A stretch of 64,000 nucleotides of DNA from Paratinospora sagittata (GCA_035771175.1 CM069600.1:3699210-3763209); one strand, 5' to 3'; counted from the first letter of the stretch, positions 1-13,000 are shown. Notes: generated by a model not told the origin, from the letters alone. A program made the numbers and translations.

Positions 1-904
1 TCCCTTTCAGTTTGAGCTTTGGTAAATATAATAATGATAATAACATAGGTTGAAAAAAAAATCTTAAACCAACTGCTTCATGATTTGCAATTCCTTCACC
101 TGTTCATTATAGTCTTCCTACTCTTATTCTTTTTGGTTTTCTGGTTTTCTGCAAGGTATCTACATACCTTCGAACGAGACTAATTCGGTTCCAACACAAC
201 ACTACAAAAGGCATTAGACGGTCCAATCATCCATATTGGGTTATAGTCTTGCTACTCTATTGTGGAGAAGCAAAACTCTCTTATTTGTACCAATAAGACA
301 TCAACGCACGCATTCAGTTATCATATATATATATATATAGGACTTGAAAATCCATCATGGCTACCAAGCATGTATCTATCAATAATATTCAAATAAATAA
401 AACTCAAGATTACAATAATGATCAAAGAAGAATTGAGCTAAGTAACATTAACAATGAAAACAGATCCTCCTGACAAGATGATCAATCAATAAATCATTAA
501 ATTACCCTAATCATCATCCACCAAAATGTCAATAAAAATAGCATTCAAACAACAAAACCAAAAGTGAAAAAAGAATTAAACATAAAGAGTTTGCATAATA
601 AATAAAAAGCTAACAGTTTTCCCCATGTTCACAATAACACATGCACATGTAGTAGCAGTAAAGTAGTAGTAGAAAGAAAACACTAAATAACGAAGAAAAC
701 TCAGGCAGCAGTTCTATCTACTACTTCCCTGCCAGATCCGACGGACACAAAACAAGAAAATTTGATAAAATTAAGAAAAACAAGCAAAAGAGGAAGGAAA
801 ACTGCAGTGCAGAGCGCACCCATATGCCTCCTCCTCCTGTGCTGCTTCTTCGAAGACCCCCACAACCACCAAATACCTCAAGAGATTGATAATAATTATA
901 TAAC
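1..904. other. 3' flank and 3' UTR of the eEF2 gene
   Basis: No coding sequence is supported here. The stretch nearest 905 is expected to be the eEF2 3' UTR because that gene reads leftward and its stop codon is at 907-905. The region is AT-rich, with a short AT dinucleotide run near 325-338 and a degraded SINE-like piece near 130-260. No unambiguous polyadenylation signal could be chosen by eye. Confidence 0.5.
130..260 (-). repeat. degraded SINE-like fragment
   Basis: The plus strand from about 135 (ttggttttctgcaaggtatc) resembles the start of the better preserved minus-strand SINE at 30810-30971 (ttggttttctacaagatatc), and both continue with a similar cgaacgagactaa / cgagtatgaaagtaa stretch. 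No clear pol III boxes or target duplication remain, so this is a weak call based on similarity to another locus in the window. Confidence 0.35.
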
Positions 905-3900
905 TTATAGCCTGTCTTCGAATTCGGAGAGTGGGGTCATCTGTTCCTTCAAACCCTTCCTCTTACGAATAGTGGCCACCAACTCAGCTGCCTGAGTTCC
1001 AGCCTCAAGTGGATCAGAGGACATCATATCCCAGTGATCAAACACACATTGTGGGAAGGCCTGGCCGGACGTTGCAGCTCTGAGCGTCCCGGAGAACCCA
1101 AACGACTCGACAACAGGCAGGTAGGCCTTGATGTTGTAAAGTGGGGTACCTGGCCTCTGCATTTCTTCGAACACGTGGCCACGCTTTTGATTCAGAACAC
1201 CGTAGATGCCACCAAGAGCCTGCTCTGGGGCCTGTATTTCGACAAGATAAACGGGTTCTAGCAACCTGGGTTTTGCAGTGATCTGAGATGCGTAGATGAC
1301 CCTTCTAGCAGTAGGAATAATCTGACCACCACCTCTGTGAATGGCATCGGAGTGGAGAACGACATCACAAACCTCAAAGCAAATAGCCCTCATGTTCTCT
1401 TCAGCCAAAGCACCTTCTTTTGATGCCCACTGGAACCCAGCAACAACTGAATCCTTGATTTCATTCAGGTATTGGACTCCCTTACACATATCAACAACCA
1501 TGTTAGGACCAGTGGTCTCAGGGCCAAAACACCAGATCTTCTTTGCAAGATCCTTGTCCCAGCCAAATTCTTCAGACAAGATCTTGGAACGAACTTTAGG
1601 GTCGTCCCTTGGGCCAATACGACCATCGTCTATGGCCTCAGCAAGCCCTTCTTCCAATGGTCGTGCTTCCATATATAAACGATTATGCTTGTTTGGAGAC
1701 TTGCTCATCACGGTTCGGCAAGACTTCTCGAGCACTGTTTCCCTAAAAGACACAACTGGATCAGATTTATGAATTTCTGCACCGCCCATGAAATCTTCCT
1801 GCAAGTCCTTCAAGCAAATCTCCAGGTGAAGTTCTCCTGCACCAGCAATGATGTGTTCACCGGATTCCTCAATTGTGCACACAACCATAGGATCTGACTT
1901 GGCCAGACGTTTAAGACCTTCAACAAGCTTTGGAAGATCTGAGGCAACCTTACATTGAACAGCAACACGGACAACTGGGGAGACTGAAAACTTCATAGCT
2001 CGGATAGGATGGGCATCAGCTTCCTTTTCGCCTGTCAGGGTGGCATTCTTGGTAATAAACTGATCCAGACCAACCAAAGCAACAGTGTTACCACAGGGCA
2101 CATCCTCAACTGATTCCTGCTTCTTCCCCATCCAAATAACAGTCCTTTGGACGCTCTTAACATACAAATCCTTCTTTTGGCCAGGGATATAGTTTGGTCC
2201 CATGATTCTAACCTTCATACCAGTTGAGACCTTGCCAGAGAAGACACGGCCAAAAGCAAAGAATCGACCCTTGTCAGATGCTGGAATCATCTTAGAAACA
2301 TAGAGCATGAGTGGTCCTTCAGGATCACAATTCCTAATTGCATTAGCATACATGTCATCAAGAGGCCCCTCATACAAGTTCTCAACACGATACCTCTGAG
2401 CCTTAGAAGGAGAAGGAAGATGAAAGATCATCATCTCCAAAAGTGCATTAGCAGCAGGAAGCCAATTCTGCATGACACGCTTCATCAATGCCTTCCCCAT
2501 TAAATCTTTCTCATCTGTCTTCATGACTATGCCAAGCTTTTGCAACATAGGCCATAGCTTATCCTTCTGATCATTCATGCAAGTATTAATGATCTGTTTG
2601 ATTGGTTCATAACAGAACTGAACAAAACCACGTTTACAGGTGGCAGAGCCAGTGTTCTTGCTAGTCCATTTTTTGGTAGCAGGGTCAAAGAAGTTCTCAC
2701 CCCAGAGCCTCTCCATCATCTTTGACTCATCAACTCCAAACTTGGATGCATACATCTTTGCAAAGTTCGTAAGAGTGAAAGCCCAACCATGCAAACCAGC
2801 AGAGAAGGCAACAGTTCCTTTCTCAGGATACACTTGGACATCACCAAGAAGTGGATCTTCATATGTAGCCATAATAACATTGGCATTCTCAATAACTCGC
2901 TGGAATGTTTGGTAAGCCTCCTCTCCATCAACCTGGAGCTCAAGAAAGCACCGGTCCATCTTGTTGACAGTTAGGACAGGCCTGATCCTTTCACCAAGGG
3001 CTTGCCTAAGGACAGTTTCTGTCTGGACACAGACACCCTCCACACAGTCAACCACCACAAGTGCACCATCAGTAATTCGAAGGGCAGCAGTGACCTCTGA
3101 GGAAAAGTCAACGTGCCCAGGACTATCAATAAGGTTGATGAGATATTCATTTCCTTTTCTTTCTCCCTTGTAGTTCTTGAGTTCCTCATCAGCCATCTCA
3201 TAATAAAGAGATATTCCAGTTGATTTGATTGTAATACCACGTTCTGCTTCATCTGCACGTGTATCTGTCATTCTAACATCTCCAGCAGCTTCCTGGGCAA
3301 TGATACCAGCAGCAGCCACAAGAGAATCGGTAAGAGTAGATTTCCCTGTCAGACAAGCAGATAAGAAGCGCTCAGGTCAGCTCACCCAAAAAGATGATGC
3401 AAAAACATGTCAAAAACTAATACACGAGACTCTAAATAACAAGACAATCAAAAGAACATAGAAATCCCAAAGACAATCAAAAGAACATAGATATGCCAAT
3501 GAGACTATAATCCAGTATGACAACAGTTTATAGACATTTTTTCCAACATAGAGTGAAACAGGGTGGTCCAAATATCAACAGCATCCAATCCATGACATTA
3601 TTCATATTCATTTGACAAATTTCTACAACCTAGCAAAGTGATATTGTCTCTAAACTGTCAGGAAACCACCTAGACGAATGTCCTTGAGGCAAGTATTAAC
3701 AAGTTGAAATTAACAAAGTTCTTAGAAAAATGCATCAATTTTCAAAAAACAATTTTCAATTGGGAAGATAAGAAGCTCTGAAAATAAAGAGCGAGCATGT
3801 ATGAACTGCATACCATGGTCGACATGTGCAATCACGGACATATTACGAATGTTATGTTTCAAGTCCATGATGCGACGGAGCTCCTCTGCTGTGAACTTCA

Positions 3901-4003
3901 CCTGCACAGCCAAAAAATAGGAATAATTTCAGATAACTTCCACTTAAAGAGGTAAACTCCAGTTCATCTAGTTAATCAGTTAGAGATTTGATATACGTAC
4001 CAT
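905..4003 (-). CDS. eEF2: translation elongation factor 2 (eEF2)
   Basis: Cytosolic GTPase that translocates the ribosome during peptide elongation. Coding exons are 4003-4001 (the ATG alone, followed by donor gtacgt), 3901-3814 and 3345-905. Introns are 4000-3902 and 3813-3346. The spliced length is 2532 nt, or 843 residues, as expected for plant eEF2. Visible motifs are the P-loop AHVDHGKST, whose lysine codon lies just after the second junction, effector region RGITIKST, G3 DSPGH and G4 NKMD. The diphthamide segment DAIHRGGGQ lies near residue 700, and the C-terminus EFEDRL is typical. No stop or frameshift was seen. The start is fixed by homology: the plant protein begins [14 protein letters not shown], and the valine codon begins exactly at the acceptor. 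The isolated ATG exon makes the gene easy to mis-annotate. Strong expression is inferred from the promoter. Confidence 0.97.
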
Positions 4004-5112
4004 CTTCACTGATTTGGAATATCACCAAAAAGGAATTGGGGCAAAAGAAAATTCAAGTTCCTGAAAAAGTCAAAAGAAAAATAAATAAAACAAGAACATG
4101 TAGCATTAAAAAGCTAGTTGACAATTATATCAACTAAATCAGGAGGGCAAACATTGCCGGTTGCAGCATGAAGGTCAATAGCACAGTAACTAATCTCATC
4201 ATATACTTGAATCAACATAATTTTCATTAAAAACTCAAACAGATCAACCAAATAGTTTTATGGATATTAAGAAATAATTCAATTACTTGGAAGGAACAAA
4301 CATCTTAGGAAGTAATGAACAAGACACATCTGATTCAGAATAAATAACTACTATCCCATTGCATTTTTTCTACAGACAACTCTTTTATTGGTCACACCAC
4401 TGGATAGCATGTGAGGAAAGTACAACCAAAATGTTATCACAGAATCAATTACAGTCCATAAGATCAGATCATGTATGATGACAACACTCTCATTCGTGGA
4501 GATGACGGCTTAAAATTTTGAGGAATATTCCACAGTTCTACAATTCCATCAAATTAAACAACAGAATCAATCAATCAATCAGTAATAGATAACACAAACA
4601 ATGCGATTGTGATGATAATATTAGTAAGATCCAGTCAAGTCCGCCGCCAAAGCCCTAGAACTCCTAAACCAAGCTCCGGCAATCAAAACAATGCTCAATA
4701 TGAATGGATCAACCAGACTAACATACCAAAGCAGGCGATAGAAAGAACACCAGTAACACATAACTATCATCAGATCTAATCTAAATAAATTGAAACATGA
4801 CCTAGTACACATCAGATCCACAAATCCATCTTCAAATATCCAACTTCAGTTCCACTCACAGCTTAAGAAACATCAAAGAAAATCAATTATCAACAACATC
4901 AAACAGAAATATAAGAAGGACAAGAAGAAGAGATTTTCACCAATCAAATTAAGCGGCATTTATCAACTACTATAAATCGATATTTTGCAGAAAAAAAAAG
5001 CATCAAAACACAGTTCAATCATTATCCACCTTAACCTCCACTCACAGCTCAACAAACATAAAAAAACGACTATCCACAATATCAAACAGAAGAATAAAAA
5101 GAAGAAATCAAC

Positions 5113-5143
<31 letters not shown>

Positions 5144-5545
5144 AAAAGGTTTTCACCGATTAAATTACGCGGCAGACATCAACTATTTTGAATCTATATT
5201 TTGCAGAAAAAGCATCAAAACACAGTTCAGTCATTATCCACCACGACCTCCACTCACAGCTCAAGAAACATAAAAAAAAAAACGATTATCAACAAAATCA
5301 AACAGAAGAATAAAAAGAAGAAGAAGAAGAAATTTTCACCGACAGCAATCAACTAAAATGAATCGATCGATGCAGAGACGAATCAAAAACACAATTAGAT
5401 CACCAAATCAGAACACAGAATTTGAAGTGAAATCTAGTGTTAGAGTTTTACCCAAGAAGAAGAAGAAGAAGTGCGCAAACCCTCCTTGTCTCTCTCGCTC
5501 GCTCTCAGCAGCCGAAGAGGAGATACAGAGGAAATGAAGGTCGCT
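4001..5545 (-). other. eEF2 5' UTR exons and long leader intron
   Basis: A first non-coding exon from about 5545 to 5452 ends at a good donor (gtaaaac) and is rich in CTT and CTCTCG repeats. A second leader segment, 4060-4001, starts after an acceptor (ctttttcag) and ends with the ATG. The roughly 1.4-kb intron between them matches the habit of plant translation-factor genes of carrying a leader intron. The transcription start is inferred from the TATA box. Confidence 0.7.
4829..5345. repeat. three imperfect tandem copies in the eEF2 leader intron
   Basis: A unit of roughly 190-220 bp recurs about three times (near 4829-4990, 5011-5205 and 5225-5345). Each copy has a ccactcacagctc (or ttccactcacagctt) segment, a run of atcaacaa and caaacagaa, a GAA-rich stretch and, in the first two, ttttcacc followed by a tattttgcagaaaa segment. 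The GAA tracts (about 5116-5145 and 5315-5332) differ in length between copies. Confidence 0.75.
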
Positions 5546-5549
5546 GAAC

Positions 5550-5577
5550 AAACCCTAATAGTGCAAACACTTATATA
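5550..5577 (-). promoter_or_regulatory. eEF2: eEF2 core promoter: TATA box and telo-box
   Basis: On the minus strand a TATATAA box lies at 5577-5571. A telo-box (AAACCCTAA as read on the plus strand, 5550-5558) lies just downstream of it. Telo-boxes near the start site are established features of plant eEF1A and ribosomal-protein promoters, which fits a translation-factor gene. Activity is inferred. Confidence 0.65.
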
Positions 5578-5639
5578 CCTGCACTCGCCGTTCGATCTCG
5601 CTCTTACCATCAGAACCGTCAATGTTCTTGAGATATTTT

Positions 5640-6803
5640 TTTGATTAAAAAAGGAATATCCATGTGGTTGTTATTTACCTCTTTATTCTTTGCTTTTTCT
5701 TTATTTCCGAACTAGTCCTTGCGACCCACGTATTGCTTGCTAGGTCAATGGTCTCAATCTCACTACCACTAACATATAAAAAGATATTTGTAGTGGCACA
5801 AATAAAAGCTATATAAATGTATTTGTATAATTTTTACTCTTTTCATTATCAAGGGTGGTTTAATTTAATAGATAACTTACTCCTTAAATAGAATTCATGA
5901 CAAACAAACATACAAACAATTGGTGAAATAGTAAGAAGACAGATTTCTTTCTGTGATGTATTAGGTTCGAGCTTGGGACCGAGCTTGGGACGTAGAATTT
6001 TGTCTTCACTGTACAGATGGGGTGGCGTGGTCATTGCTTGGGGTAAAGCCCTTGTGTTGCGATCACATGTCGGGACATTCACACGTTATTGGACGGAATG
6101 CCACTATGGCCCGTACGAGAGTTTTTTCAATATGTTTTTGGAGCAAAAGAGAACTTATTTTGTACTAAACTACAGTAAAAAAATATATATATATAATTTA
6201 CTATTTTTAGAAGAAGCTGAGAAAAACCAACTTTTATCGAAAGTGTTTCTTGAAAAAATCATTTTTAGAAAGCTGTTCCAAACAGGGCCTTTATCCCTTT
6301 AGTGATGCTCGTTCCACGTGAAATAGTCTTTATAGTAAAAGTAAACTCGTCGTCGGGGACACCACCCAGATTACAAGGAAAAAAAGAGAGCTACTACTAT
6401 ATATCATAAAACATGAGGAAGGGTTAACCATTTTGTTAGAGCTTGGCATTTTAAATTAGAGTTATGATGTTCCCCTTATAATAAAATGTAAGTTATTGTG
6501 ACTCTTAAGATAAATATAAAAATGTAAGTTACACGTAGGGTTGTGAGAAATTCATAGAGGTCAATGTTATTCATGAATATTGTTTGAAAAAAAAAAGAAA
6601 AAGAAAAAAACACACTTCATGAGTATACTAATGTATAATGGAAAGGAATACATTATCAGCTTGAGTTATATTAAGTATAAGTTAATTATAAGCTCAAAAT
6701 GCATACTAATTAATTTAATTCGAATAGGACTAATCTTGAATTAACTTGTACTAGACAGAAAAACCTTATAAATTGATTATTTTGAATATCATATAAAATA
6801 TTT
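5640..6803. other. intergenic region, no gene seen
   Basis: AT-rich sequence between the eEF2 promoter and the next repeat block. It contains one MITE-like element (6108-6289). No supported coding region was found; the longer open frames have no recognisable domain. Confidence 0.5.
6108..6289. mobile_element. MITE-like element
   Basis: The left end reads ggcccgtacgagag and the right end ttccaaacagggcc, giving imperfect inverted ends starting GGCCC. Internal blocks (tttttggagcaaaag, ctacagtaaaaaaa, tatttttagaagaagctgag) recur in the same order at 23843-24012, so two loci of one family are present. No clear target duplication was found. Confidence 0.5.
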
Positions 6804-7475
6804 TGTTGGTGTAAGATTTGATCAATAGCAAAAGAAGATAAGTTGGAGGAGACATGCTGACTTGGAACCCGTTTAGGTAATGACTTGATTACCCGAGACC
6901 TCTAACCTGAAAGGAAAAGAAAGGGAAAGAATAGACTATCGTAAGGAAGACCAGTGTGGTGCTAACCGAAGACCTTCCAATGCCTAAGTCAGTTTAGAGC
7001 TCTGTAGAATATTAATCACATTGACTTGGTAATTAAATGTGTTCCTCGTTAATGAAGGGTCAAGGGATGGTTTTAGTAGTTAGGATCTTCAGCCAGCTTG
7101 GCGTGTTGCCGTATTTTTAGTACAAAATCTCAAATTTGTCGCAGTGAATCTCGTGTGATCCTTATCCGTGTCGAATAATAATTTCATTGGTCAGCTCAGT
7201 ATGTTGAGCTGATGGTCTATTGTTGTGTACTAGTCCATATGTCTGTGTTGACAGGTTGATACCTAGTCGGTACCCTGGTACCTGCTCGGATGTATGAGCT
7301 GGCGTTCATGTCGTTGCTGACAGGTCGACTACAATTCTGGCAAGTAAGTGAGTTTAGATATAAGGTCGCTATCTGAATCTATGGAGCTGACTTTATCGCT
7401 TGGTGGATGGTTTGGCTGAAGTGGCTGATGACGGGGCATCCAACTCGGTACACCGAAAAATGGGTCCAACACCTT
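6804..7475. other. unclassified, comparatively GC-rich repeat-like block
   Basis: This block is less AT-rich than its flanks. It begins tgttggtgtaag and ends gggtccaacacc, which hints at short inverted ends, but no target duplication, primer site or coding remnant was found. A decayed solo LTR is possible and unproved. 7476-7880 is ordinary AT-rich DNA. Confidence 0.3.
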
Positions 7476-7880
7476 CCATTTTACTATGTGAAAAAACTTA
7501 ATAATTGTTATTTGGATAATTTTACAATGTGAAATTTTTTGACTTATAATTGCTTTTTGAAACCTTTGTTATATATAATTATATTAAAATAATTATATTG
7601 GATTGAATGCACATTAGATTTTAAAAAATCACTATTTGATCGGTTTGGATTATATATAGGCCATTTCATAACATATTTGAATCGTATTTCATTTATCAAA
7701 ATCCATAACATATGTTAGTAAAAAAAAAAAAAATCCATTAACATATGATATATTTGGAACAACTTCTACTAGTTTTTTTTTTATAAATATAACTTCTACT
7801 CGTTATAGCTTTTAAATATAACTTCTACTCATCAAAAAATGTTCACAGATAAATAGTCGAAAGCCAATAAATTATCTTAC

Positions 7881-8060
7881 GAATAGGTGGTAGCTCAGTT
7901 GGTTGAGAAACTTAGTATAAATGAAGTTGAGGTGTAGGTCTCGAGTTCGAGTCTGGACATGTCCCCATTTATCTGTCCCTCCTAGGACGGTCAACCCAAA
8001 TAAGGATGACACTTCCTTGGTGTCGAAAAATCGATAATAAAAAAAATAAAAAATAAAAAC
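7881..8060 (+). mobile_element. tRNA-derived SINE
   Basis: A pol III A box (TAGCTCAGTTGG, 7891-7902) and a perfect B box (GTTCGAGTC, 7945-7953) have tRNA-like spacing. They are followed by a non-tRNA body and an A-rich tail with AATAAAA units ending near 8060. Flanks aaattatcttac (left) and aaactatcctat (right) may be a worn target duplication. The body after box B does not fold as a tRNA acceptor, so this is not a tRNA gene. Confidence 0.8.
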
Positions 8061-8190
8061 TATCCTATTTTTTCAAAGTGCATTCTTTAGATGCAGTTCT
8101 CCCGCATGAGAGTCGCATTCTCTCGCATGAGAGCTTTTTTCCCACATCTAAGTGGGTTCTCTTTGTCCTATGTGCTTTTTCTCGTCAACG

Positions 8191-10035
8191 ATGGATTCTA
8201 AAGTTAAGGGGCTTTGGAATTCCTTTGCGATTTCGAAGGAAGAAGTAAAGATTTTTGAAGTGCTTGAGACTGACAACCGACCATCTGATCGACCTTAAAC
8301 TCTGTTTGTATACAAAGCTCATCACCTCCAAAAGATTCAGTAGGGACGCATTCAAAAAGACCATGATACAAGCTTGGTCCTCAAACAGGCCGATATTAAT
8401 GGTTGAAGTGGGAGCCAATGTTTTCCTTGTCAAGTTTAGCCAATGCTCTGGTTGCTTTAGCATAAGTCAATGGCGTCCAGAGACTGAGAGATTTGGTGAT
8501 TAACAAAGTAACGCTTTGGATTCGGGCGTTCAACCTCTCCCTAAGTTCCATGACCAATGAGGTCGGGAAAGTGATTGGGAATGTTGCTGGAGAGTTTATT
8601 TAAATGGGAGACGATCTTGAGGGGAGGTTTTGGGGAAAATCCCTAAGAATTCGCGTTGCCATTGATACCTCAAAACCTATTAGAAGGGGGGTCAAAACAA
8701 AACTTCATCATAAAAAAAAGCTATTTGGGTTGACCACAAATATGAGAGGCTCCCAGACTTTTGTTTTCGTTGTGGAAAATTGGACCATACTCAGAGGAGT
8801 TGTACTAGCGAGATCGGTGATGGTGCTCACAACCCAAACAACAAAAAATTGGGCTTCGAAAAGTGGTTAAAAGCTCAAGATCCTGTCTGGAGTAGCTCAA
8901 GAACCCAGGACAACACCTCACAGGAGAAAGAGGGTGGCTCTTCCTCCTCGCCGGTGACCGGGAAATCTTGTGCTGATTTGATGTGGCTTACGTCAAAGAG
9001 TTAGGATGGCAAGGAATGAAATGTCTTTACTGTGGAAAAAGGCACTGCCAATAGGGATGGTTTAGCATGCCCATCTTGTGGCTAAAGATTTGACTCTCCT
9101 GCAAAATTCGACGGCCAGAAGGGATGAGACAGTTCGAATGACACCTTAAAGAGTGAAAAAGTGACAAGTGTTGTCACACCCTGGGTTGCATAGCGTGCCC
9201 CCTACCCAGGTGTGGGCGCACCCCCTCGAGACGAACGCCTAGCCATAGTACCACATAATATTGTCACATCTAGCCGAATTCGCGATACCCAACAGGGCCC
9301 TAGTAACGGACTAGATCATTTACCCCCACTATATAAATGATCTAGTCCGTTACTAGGGCCCTGTTGGGTATCGCGAATTCGGCTAGATGTGACAATATTG
9401 TGGTATTATGGCTAGGCGTTCGCCCCGAGGGGGTGCGCCCATTTATATAGTGGGGGTAAATGATCTAGTCCGTTACTAGGGCCTTGTTGGGTATCGCAAA
9501 TTCGGCTAGATGTGACAATATTATGTGGTACTATGGCTAGGCGTTCGCCCCGAGGGGGTGCGCCCACACCTGGGTAGGGGGCACGCTGTGCAACCCAGGG
9601 TGTGACAAGTGTGCTGCCAAATATTGTCATGAATAGTGACAGTTCAAAAATACTGGCAAAAAACGAATCTACGATCATGAACGTTCAGGAGATTTCCAAC
9701 CCAACTGACACGTCTCCTCTCATCGTAGCTAATCCAACAGATAGGAAGACGACGTCACGATATGTTTTATCCAAGACAGACCAGATCCCCCAGAGGAAGA
9801 AATCCTAAAGCTGAACCTTGATATCGACCCCTTTCTCACTAAGCTATCTTGGGAAAAAAATGAGCAGTCTGCCTCGAGGAAAACAGTGCGTAAGGTAAAC
9901 CTCAGTTCAAAGGAAGACAGTAAGGATGATCCAGTGCGACGAACTACCAACCCTGAAGCTATGGATGAAGGTCATATCCCAAAGAGACCTATATCTGTTG
10001 AGGAAGAAGCCCACTTCGATTCGCAGAAGTAACCC
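8191..10035 (+). pseudogene. LINE ORF1 (nucleic-acid-binding, gag-like), broken
   Basis: Begins with an ATG at 8191 (MDSKVKGLWNSF) and loses its frame after about 35 codons. The clearest part is a zinc knuckle, CFRCGKLDHTQRSC (CX2CX4HX4C), within about 8741-8811, typical of the nucleic-acid chaperone encoded by plant L1 ORF1. The foldback at 9172-9607 interrupts it, and the sequence resumes at 9608 (VLPNIVMN follows KVTS if the insert and one target copy are removed). The end at about 10035 is approximate. In intact elements this protein coats the LINE RNA. Confidence 0.7.
9172..9607. mobile_element. foldback element with TGTCACACC ends, nested in the LINE
   Basis: The ends are complementary (TGTCACACCCTGGG and CCCAGGGTGTGACA), and the direct repeat AGTGT flanks the insert at 9167-9171 and 9608-9612. 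The left half (to about 9325) is an inverted copy of the unit that follows. The right part carries that unit twice in direct orientation, one copy shortened. The unit contains gacaatattatgtggtacta, which also appears in the modules at 26290-26785 and, varied, at 45511-45917. No coding capacity is visible. Confidence 0.85.
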
Positions 10036-10084
10036 AGGATGTATGAGGTTCCCCAAATATGTGATTCAAGGCTCGCCGAAAGTA

Positions 10085-13000
10085 ATGAAACTCTTAGTTT
10101 GGAATGTTCGAGGGCTTGGAAACCCTCGTACATTCAACGACCTTTGCACAATCGTGCGAAAACAAGATCCCACTGTGGTTTTCTTGATGAAAACAAGGAT
10201 TCCCCTTGCTCGTGCTGAAAGAATAAGAGCATCCCTGGATTTCTCAGGATGCATTATGATTCCTAGAGCTAGAAACGGCGGTGGCCTCATCCTTTTGTGG
10301 AAAAAATCAGTCAATATTAACCTGAGATCAATGTCCAAAAACCACATCGATGCTTGGGTGGATGATGGCCTAGGCCCTCCGTGGCGATTTACTAGTTTCT
10401 ATGTTGAACTAAATGCTTGTGATCGGTTTCTATCATGGGAACTCTTTCAAAGACTGTAAGACCAAATGGACATTGAGTGGCTGGTAGCTGGGGATTTCAA
10501 CGAGATTCTCTTCCCTCATGAGAAGGAGGGTGGGGTCCCCCCATGAAGTTTTTCAGAAATGTGATCAAGGCTTGCGGTTTATCTGAATTAGAGTTCAGGG
10601 GACTGTAGCCAACATGGAACAACAGAAGACAGGGTGAGGCTAACATCAGGGAAAGACTTGATTGTGCTCGTTACCCTGAAAATTAAGATTCCAATTTTTG
10701 ATATGCACTCATCTGGAGTACATGAACTCAGATCATCGCCCAATCCTCATGGAAGAAATCCAAGCCAAGAGAACTGATGGCCCGACTCAAGGCAGAAGAC
10801 CTTACTTCGAAGCATTTTGAGCCAGTGATTCAGAAATGAAGGAGATTGTTTATGGTGCGTGGAAGGACAATCTGCTTGAACAACCTGACAAACAGGTTTG
10901 GAGGTCGATCCACAGATGCATGTTCAACCTTCAAAATTAAGGCTGGAAAAAATTTGGGAAACTCCCAAAAGAAATCGAGAGGCCCGAGAAGAGCTGAATA
11001 AAGCGTATGATGGCGCGCAAACTTCGAGGGAGTGGCAGACAGTTAAACATCTTGAAGGCAAACTTGAGAAGCTATTCTCAAAAGAAGAAATGTTCTGGAA
11101 TCAGCGTGCCAAGTTTTATTGGCTTTGCCATGGGGACAAGAATACAAAATATTTCCACTCAAAGGCCAAAGCACGTGAAAAGAACAATCAAATCAGAAAA
11201 CTGAAGAACCCTGATGGATCGTGGGAATATGACATCGACAACATGGGTAAAATCATGGTGGTTTACTTCCAAGACCTGTTCACGACTTCCAGCCCTTCAG
11301 AGACTCAAATTGACATTGTGGCAGATTGCTTGGAGAGGCGTGTGATTGAAGAAATGAACAAACAACTTTTATCACCTTTCTCTGAAGCTGAGGTAAAAGA
11401 TGCACTGTTTTCCATGGCCCCCCTAAAAAGACCTGGTCCAAATGAGCTAACTGCCCATATTTATCAACTGTACTGGGATTTAGTAGGGCCAGATGTTTGT
11501 AATGCCTGCATGTTTTGCTTAAATGGTGATGGGGACATTGGATGTTTTAACCAAACTTACATTGCTCTTATACCAAAATCAAAAAACCCAACCAACCCTG
11601 TGGACTTTAGGCCCATTAGCTTATGCAATGTTATATACAAAATCATGGCAAAAGTGTTAGCTATTAGGCTGAAACCCACCCTCGACCATATCATCTCTGA
11701 AAATCAGAGTACTTTTATAAAAGGTCGTCTCATCACGGATAATATCATTTTAGCCTTTGAACATCTTCACCACCTGGAAACCTTTAGGAATGGGAGGAAT
11801 GGGTTCGCCGCCATCAAGGTGGACATGAGCAAAGCCTACGATAAAATTGAATGGCCCTACCTTAAGGCATTTTTACACAAATTGGGTTTTAACCATCGAT
11901 GGACTAACCTTATCATGAACTGTGTGACCACAATGTCCTCCTCAGTCATAATTAATGGTCGAGCCAAATGACACATCCACCCATCTAGGGGCCTGAGACA
12001 AGGGGACCCCTTATCTCCATACTTGTTTTTGTTATGCGCGGAAGGCCTATCGGCAGTTCCTATAAAGTCTGAACGAAATGGAGATCTTCAGGGTCTCAAA
12101 ATTGTTAGGTCCAGCCCTAAGGTCTCACATTTATTATTTGCGGATGATATATTAATTTTGTGTAGAGCAAATGCTTCTAACAGTTCTGCAGTTCAGGAAA
12201 CATTGCAAACCTTTGGTGAAGTTTCAGGTTATCAGGTAAATGCCAACAAATCATTACTCTACTTCAGCCCTAATGTTAGGAACGATGACAGAACACAATT
12301 TGTGGAGCGAACATGCATATAAAATTGTGTCTTACACCCAAAGTACCTTGGCCTACCTTCCATTGGCCACCGCAGCAGAGTTGGAATGTTCCAATACATA
12401 AAAGACAAAATCTAGAAAGGCCTTCAACACTGGCACTCCAAACTTTTCTCCATGGGTGGGAAAGAGATCCTAATTAAAGCAGTCGCTCAAGCCCAACCAG
12501 CGTTCCCGATGAGTTGTTTCAGAGTCCCCAAATCCTTGTGCAATCAAATCAACTTAATGATTGGGCGCTTCTAATGGGGTGGAAATGAAAAACAATCAAA
12601 ATCCACTAGAAAGGGTGGGATCACATGTGTAGAGCAAAGGACAAAGGTGGCCTGGGCTTCAGGGCGTTTAAAGCATTCAACAGAGCTTTGTTGGCCAAAC
12701 AAATCTGGAGGATTATGAATAATCCTAACTCTCTTGTCTGTCGAGTCCTCAAAGCAAAATATTTCCCTTCATCATCTATTTGGCAGGCTCAGGTTAAAGA
12801 GGGAGCTTCCCAAATTTGCAGGGAGCATCATATGGGGTAAAGGAGTGGTGGAAAAAAAGATTAGATGGAGGGTTGGGAACGGGCGAGACATCTACATCTT
12901 TAATGATCCATGGTTCCCAAGAACAAACACCTTTAAGGTCATTACCCCACCACGGAATTTCGGTAGCCTTAAAGTGGATGCCCTCTTAAATAGGGGTGAA

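Noticed and set aside
1341..1772. Plus-strand open frames across 1034-3461
   Set aside because: They are antisense shadows of the strongly conserved eEF2 exon.
5550..5558. Telomeric repeat
   Set aside because: Only one AAACCCTAA unit is present and it sits in the eEF2 promoter, so it is a telo-box and not telomere sequence.
6804..7475. Solo LTR
   Set aside because: The TGTTGG start and CAACA-like end are suggestive, but no target duplication or second copy was found in the window.
7881..7960. tRNA gene suggested by A and B boxes
   Set aside because: The acceptor stem and 3' end do not form, and an A-rich tail follows, so it is a SINE. The same reasoning applies at 52226-52405 and 26290-26785.
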